From NCBI RefSeq assembly GCF_007994075.1, contig NZ_VIWU01000001.1, forward strand, positions 5,766,001 to 5,830,000: a stretch of DNA of 64,000 nucleotides. Direction: 5' to 3'. The position numbers and the translations under genes were made by a program. Of the stretch, positions 60,224 through 64,000 are shown in pieces (the first letter of the stretch is position 1; the number at the start of each line of letters is the position of its first letter). The notes beneath the pieces were generated by a model. That model made no database searches and had not been told where the DNA came from. It saw nothing but the letters and a program-made list of their open reading frames with translations. This DNA is from Pseudonocardia hierapolitana (GTDB lineage: Bacteria > Actinomycetota > Actinomycetes > Mycobacteriales > Pseudonocardiaceae).

Positions 60224-60691
60224 GTGGAAGGTCTGCTGCTGTCGGTGCACGTGCTCGCGGGCATCGTCTTCGTCGGGGGTTCGGCCGTTGCGGCGAGCCT
60301 GTTCCCGCGCTACGCACCGGTCGCGGCGACGGTGCCGGCCGGTGCTCCCGACGATGCCGGGCGGGCGGGGGAGCGCAACGAGGCCGTCGCGGTGCTGCTG
60401 CACCGCATCACGCGGGTGTACGGCCTGCTCGGCATCGTCGTGCCCGTCGTCGGGATCGTGCTGGCGATGGTCCAGGGCCGCATGGCCGAGATCTGGATCA
60501 ACGTCGCGATGCTCCTCACGGCGGCCGCAGGCCTGCTGCTGGCGCTGGTGATCTACCCGAGGCAGAAGGCCGCGCTCGCAGACCCGGACGGCGGCGCCCG
60601 GCTGCGCTCGCTCGCCATGTACGCCGGGATCTACAACCTGCTCTGGGCGATCGTGGTGGTGCTGATGATCGTGCGACCGGGTGCCGAGTGA
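60224..60691 (+). CDS. Four-helix membrane protein, unknown function
   Basis: 155 residues from the GTG at 60224 (GGAGGGG upstream). Four membrane helices; the first carries His in LLLSVHVLAGIVFVGGSAVAA, and HRITRVYGLLGIVVPVVGIVL follows, a pattern seen in DUF2269/CopD-like heme or metal membrane proteins. No firm family call. Placed directly behind marR and its operators, so probably MarR-regulated. Confidence 0.72.
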   Translation: MEGLLLSVHVLAGIVFVGGSAVAASLFPRYAPVAATVPAGAPDDAGRAGERNEAVAVLLHRITRVYGLLGIVVPVVGIVLAMVQGRMAEIWINVAMLLTAAAGLLLALVIYPRQKAALADPDGGARLRSLAMYAGIYNLLWAIVVVLMIVRPGAE

Positions 60692-60718
60692 TTCCAGGAG
60701 CTCGGTCCGCGTCTTGCT

Positions 60719-60740
60719 GCGCGTCATCGAAATGACGTGC
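60719..60740 (+). terminator. Stem-loop after the membrane-protein gene
   Basis: GCGCGTCAT (60719-60727), loop CGAA, ATGACGTGC (60732-60740): a 9-bp stem with one G-U pair. Likely ends the marR/membrane-protein transcript before the promoter at 60761. No U-run. Confidence 0.45.
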
Positions 60741-60760
60741 AGTCCGGGCAGGGCCTCGGA

Positions 60761-60766
60761 TATGGT
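60761..60766 (+). promoter_or_regulatory. Possible -10 box for the leader/MFS transcript
   Basis: TATGGT at 60761-60766, 35 bases before the leader-peptide GTG. A clear -35 box is not seen. Confidence 0.3.
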
Positions 60767-60800
60767 CCCGGCCGTCGCCACACCTGTGGGAGGTCTCGTC

Positions 60801-60857
60801 GTGAGGGCAACGCGCGCTCGTTCCGCTGCTTCGACGAGCCCGTTCGCCCTCCGGTAG
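60801..60857 (+). CDS. Possible 18-residue leader peptide
   Basis: GTG at 60801 with GGGAGG 7 bases upstream, TAG at 60855-60857. The product is MRATRARSAASTSPFALR, Arg- and Ser-rich. It lies 72 bases before the MFS start. A well-placed ribosome site with a very short Arg-rich frame suggests a translated leader that could control the exporter by ribosome stalling. It could also be chance. Confidence 0.4.
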   Translation: MRATRARSAASTSPFALR

Positions 60858-60929
60858 GTCGTCCCGCGTCACCCCCGGAGCTGGGCTCGGTCCTTCCCTG
60901 CCCACTTCACCCGAGGGGTGTGCGCACGC

Positions 60930-62174
60930 ATGCAGTCCTCCGACCCGGTACGGGTCTACCTCGGGCTGGCCTTCGTCCAGTCCGTCTGCTTCTCGCTCTT
61001 CTTCACCGTCCAGCTCGTCTACCACGCCACCGTCATGGGCCTGGACCCGTTGCAGATGGTCCTGGTCGGCACCGTCCTGGAGATCGTCTGCTTCGTGTTC
61101 GAGGTGCCGACCGGCGTGGTCGCCGACGCGCACAGCAGGCGCCTGTCCGTGCTGATCGGGCTGGCCCTGATGGGGTGCAGCTACGCCCTGGAGGGAGGGG
61201 TGGCGCAGTTCTGGGCCGCGCTGGTCGGCCAGGTGCTGTGGGGCCTCGGCTACACCTTCACCAGCGGGGCCCACCAGGCGTGGATCACCGACGAGATCGG
61301 CGAGGCCGCCGCGGGGCCGGTCTTCCTGCGCTACCGCAAGGCGTGGCTGCTCGGCGGCGTGACCGGCACCGTCCTGGCCACGGGCCTCGCCCTCGTGCAC
61401 GTCCAGATCCCGATGGTGCTGGCAGGCCTGGGCATGTTCGTGCTCGTCGGGGCGCTGGCGATCGTCATGCCGGAGCGGCACATGCGCGCCTCGTCGCCCG
61501 AGCGCTCCACGTTCGGCCGGATGTCGGCCACCGCGCGAGCCGGGCTGCGGCTCGCCGTGGTGAGCCCCGTGGTGCGTGTGATCCTGCTGATCAGCCTGAT
61601 CACCGGCCTGGCCGCCGAGGCGTACGACCGGCTCGCGGTGCCGTCGGTGATCGAGAGGTTCGCGTTCCCGCAGGTCTTCGGCTCCGACCAGCCCGCGTTC
61701 TGGTTCGGGGTGAGCGGGCTGGCCGGCCTGCTGGTCAGCGTGGTGGCCGCCGAGGTGTTCGGGCGCCGGTTCACCCGGTTCCTCGTGGACGGGGTCCCGG
61801 CGCGGCTGCTCGCCGGCCTCGCCGCACTCGACATCGCCGCACTGGTGGTCTTCGCCGTGTGCGGGCACCTGTGGCTCGCCTTCGCGATGATGTGGTCGCG
61901 CCGGGTGCTCGCCACGATCAGCGAGCCGGTGCAGACCGCGTGGGTCAACCGCGGCCTCGAGCCTGCGGTGCGGGCCACCGTGCTGTCGATGACGGGACAG
62001 GCCAACTCGGTCGGCCAGGCAGCGGGCGGCCCGGTGTTCGGGGTGATCGGCACGGCCTTCTCGCTCACGACCGCGCTGGTGGGCTCGGCGGCGTTGCTGA
62101 CGCCGGTCGTCGAGCTGTACCGGCGGTTCGGCACCGGCCGCCCCGCGCGCCGATCAGCTGATCGGCACGGCTGA
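60930..62174 (+). CDS. MFS transporter
   Basis: 414 residues from the ATG at 60930 (GAGGGG upstream; a GTG at 60918 is an alternative). 12 helices; EVPTGVVADAHSRRLSVLIGLALMGCSYALEGG is the motif A region, LWGLGYTFTSGAHQAWITDEIG an efflux-type helix. Drug or small-molecule exporter of unknown substrate. Its last 21 bases overlap the end of the convergent regulator gene, over a perfect 14-bp palindrome (62151-62164). Confidence 0.87.
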   Translation: MQSSDPVRVYLGLAFVQSVCFSLFFTVQLVYHATVMGLDPLQMVLVGTVLEIVCFVFEVPTGVVADAHSRRLSVLIGLALMGCSYALEGGVAQFWAALVGQVLWGLGYTFTSGAHQAWITDEIGEAAAGPVFLRYRKAWLLGGVTGTVLATGLALVHVQIPMVLAGLGMFVLVGALAIVMPERHMRASSPERSTFGRMSATARAGLRLAVVSPVVRVILLISLITGLAAEAYDRLAVPSVIERFAFPQVFGSDQPAFWFGVSGLAGLLVSVVAAEVFGRRFTRFLVDGVPARLLAGLAALDIAALVVFAVCGHLWLAFAMMWSRRVLATISEPVQTAWVNRGLEPAVRATVLSMTGQANSVGQAAGGPVFGVIGTAFSLTTALVGSAALLTPVVELYRRFGTGRPARRSADRHG

Positions 62175-63998
62175 CCCGGCCGTCGCCGCGTGGACGAGCT
62201 GGCCCGGATCCGAGACGGAGCCCGTGGCGAGCTCGGCGGCGAACTCGGCCTCGCCGAGCGCCGCGGCGGCCACCGCCGTGATCCGGTCGACGTCCCCGCG
62301 CTCGGCCGTGGGCAGTGGCGCACCGACGCTCTCGCGCGCCGCGGCCGCCGCACCGAGCAGCCGGGCCGCGTGGCGGTGCCCGCCCGCGAGCGCGACGGCG
62401 CCTGCGAGGCCCTCCAGGCTCAGGGCGAGCGCCCGCGGATCCGTGCCGCGCCGGGCGACGGAGTGCCCGGCGAGCTGGTGGCGCAGGGCGGCTTCGGCGT
62501 CGCCTCGCATCTCCGCGACGAACCCCAACTCGGCGTGGATCAGCGTCGTGGCCAGCTCGGCATCGACGCCGAGGTGCCACTCGAGGACCTCTCGCAGGTG
62601 TTCCTCCGCGGCGTCGAGGCGGCCGGTGCGACGCTCGCCGAGGGCGAGGCCGGTGAGGGCGTAGATGCGCCCCGGTGCGAAACCGTGGGCGACGGCCGTG
62701 TCCACCGCCCGCCGGTGCAGCTCGTCGGCCTCGGCGAACCGCTGTTCGAGCAGCGCGACCCGGCCCAGCCACGACAGCTGGTAGGAGACCTCGGCCCACA
62801 GGCCGAGCTCCTCGGCCATCCGCAGCCCGGCGCGGTGCTGCTCGGCCGCCTCTGCGTAGCGGCCGGCCAGCTCGTCGAGCGCGCCGAGCGCGAACGTGGT
62901 CTGCACCTGCCCCCAGCGGTCGCCCACCTCGCGGAACAGGGACGCGGCCCGCTCGGCCTGCTCCCGCGCACCGGCGTAGTGGGCCTGGCCGACGCGGTCG
63001 ACGAGGGCGGCCGCGATGCCCCACCGGTCGCCCAGCGCCTCGAACGTGGCGAGCGCGGCGGCCGTGAGCGGCACCGCCCGGGTGTCGGCCACCGTGGTGA
63101 GGGCGTAGCCGAGGAACCACTGCGTGCGGGCCCTCGCCACCGGATCCGCGATCGCCGACACGTCGAGCGCGGCATCGTCGGGCCGCACGCCGTCGAGCAC
63201 CCGCAGAGCGGTGAGCCAGGCCGTGGCCTGCACGCGCGCCGCGGCGGGCGCGTCGCCGGGCACGGCGAGCGCGGCCCGCAGCGACCGCATGGCCTCCCCC
63301 GTGCGCCCGCGCAGGAACCAGTACCAGCAGAGCGCCTGCACCAGCCGCAACGCCGGCTCGGCGCCGTCGGCCTGCTGGACGAGGTGGTCGAGGGCGGCGC
63401 GCAGGTTGGCGGCCTCGGCGTCGAGCCGCTCCAGCCAACGTCGCTGGTCGGCGCCGCGCAGCTCCGGCTCGGCCCGCTCGGCGAGCGCGAGGTGGTGGGC
63501 GCTGTGCCGTTGCCGGACGAGCTCGAGCTCGCCCGCATCGGCCATGCGTTCCAACCCGTACGCCGCCACCGTCTCCAGCAGCCGGAACCGCGGCGCGCCG
63601 TCGGGAGTGGGCCTGCTGACCACCAGGGAGCGGTCGACGAGGCGGGCGAGCAGGTCGAGCACCTCCTCGCGGCGCACGCCCTCGCCCGCGCACACCGCCT
63701 CCGCGGCGTCGAGGTCGCAGCCCTCGGCGTGCACGGCGAGGCGCCGCAGCACGACCCGCTCGCCGGGGGTGAGCAGCTCCCAGCTCCAGTCGATCACCGC
63801 GCGCAGCGTGCGCTGCCGGTCCGGCGCGTCGCGGGGCCCGCCTGCGAGCAGCGCGAACCGGTCGTCGAGCCGGGCCAGCAGCTCGTGCACCCCGAGCGCG
63901 CGCACCCGGCCGGCGGCGAGCTCCAGCGCGAGCGGCAGGCCGTCGAGCCGCCTGCAGATCGCCGCGACCGCGGGCGCCGTGTCGGCGTCGAGGACGAA
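62154..63998 (-). CDS. Large ATPase regulator, AfsR/LuxR-type, C-terminal part (cut by window edge)
   Basis: 614 codons are visible; the start lies beyond the window. The first visible part is the end of an NB-ARC/STAND-type ATPase: ICRRLDGLPLALELAAGRVRAL (GLPL motif), then a winged-helix region (RLAVHAEGCDLDAAEAVCAG) and a long TPR-like helical array (LRAALDHLVQQADGAEPALRLVQ, AAALVDRVGQAHYAGAREQAERA, RYAEAAEQHRAGLRMAEELG). Such proteins are transcriptional regulators with an N-terminal BTAD or C-terminal LuxR domain; neither is seen here. No HTH ends the visible part, so a DNA-binding domain would be at the missing N-terminus. Confidence 0.85.
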   Translation of the reverse strand, partial: FVLDADTAPAVAAICRRLDGLPLALELAAGRVRALGVHELLARLDDRFALLAGGPRDAPDRQRTLRAVIDWSWELLTPGERVVLRRLAVHAEGCDLDAAEAVCAGEGVRREEVLDLLARLVDRSLVVSRPTPDGAPRFRLLETVAAYGLERMADAGELELVRQRHSAHHLALAERAEPELRGADQRRWLERLDAEAANLRAALDHLVQQADGAEPALRLVQALCWYWFLRGRTGEAMRSLRAALAVPGDAPAAARVQATAWLTALRVLDGVRPDDAALDVSAIADPVARARTQWFLGYALTTVADTRAVPLTAAALATFEALGDRWGIAAALVDRVGQAHYAGAREQAERAASLFREVGDRWGQVQTTFALGALDELAGRYAEAAEQHRAGLRMAEELGLWAEVSYQLSWLGRVALLEQRFAEADELHRRAVDTAVAHGFAPGRIYALTGLALGERRTGRLDAAEEHLREVLEWHLGVDAELATTLIHAELGFVAEMRGDAEAALRHQLAGHSVARRGTDPRALALSLEGLAGAVALAGGHRHAARLLGAAAAARESVGAPLPTAERGDVDRITAVAAAALGEAEFAAELATGSVSDPGQLVHAATAGSAVPIS

Positions 63999-64000
63999 CC

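Overview
This is a window of very GC-rich chromosomal DNA. GTG starts are frequent, genes often overlap by 1-4 bases, and TetR, LysR and ECF regulators are dense. It also encodes a Ku protein, a family common in actinobacteria, so the source is almost certainly an actinomycete. Gene content suggests Pseudonocardiaceae (Pseudonocardia-like), but that is inference. No rRNA, tRNA or CRISPR array was seen. One complete insertion sequence and several intergenic repeat families are present.

Layout. 1-1089: end of a sensor kinase and its LuxR-type response regulator. 1198-4588: a tightly packed four-gene envelope cassette. Its polytopic membrane protein (2960-4033) carries two Asp/His motifs whose spacing matches the CuC and CuD copper sites of the C subunit of particulate methane/ammonia monooxygenase. 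Its first protein has a predicted mature N-terminal histidine and a domain-membrane-domain layout like the B subunit. No A-subunit gene is visible. This is the strongest candidate here for an undescribed system. 4825-7384: small membrane protein, YceI/FMN-reductase pair with divergent TetR, and a Rid protein. 7385-7977: non-coding repeat region. 7978-16933: TetR/ABC exporter, a three-gene envelope operon including a 30-residue protein, a phosphodiester-glycosidase gene, a repeat-rich exported protein, an aldo/keto reductase with its LysR, and a small Zn-ribbon protein.

16940-27117: His-rich protein overlapping Ku (NHEJ), a rifampicin-phosphotransferase-like enzyme divergent from an MMPL exporter with two TetR-type operators between them, histidine ammonia-lyase, and an MFS pump with a divergent TetR and a four-copy operator array. 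27126-34959: HxlR/tautomerase pair, acyl-CoA dehydrogenase/TetR pair, an SDR remnant, then two ECF sigma loci: sigma plus triple-VOC protein, and YCII plus a TPR-type (ECF42-like) sigma, with an MFS gene between. 34980-41039: P-loop kinase, threonine dehydratase, coiled-coil protein, Gfo/Idh/MocA oxidoreductase, MFS plus UBP-type zinc finger, and a divergent LysR.

41031-48006: a peptide/glutathione-type ABC importer operon (binding protein, two permeases, gamma-glutamyltransferase, fused double ATPase), laid out like gsi operons. 48251-50062: a DHFR-like protein and a 1114-bp IS481-family element with a TCTAGA target duplication, inserted between two clusters of an intergenic repeat. 50140-53200: orphan LuxR-type regulator and a LacI/MFS divergent pair with a perfect palindromic operator. 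53257-59740: aldehyde dehydrogenase, APC permease, GMC (choline-type) oxidoreductase and a cNMP/CBS/DUF294 protein, probably choline-to-betaine metabolism. 59766-64000: MarR and membrane protein with an operator array, an MFS gene behind a possible 18-codon leader peptide, and the 3' part of a large AfsR/LuxR-type ATPase regulator.
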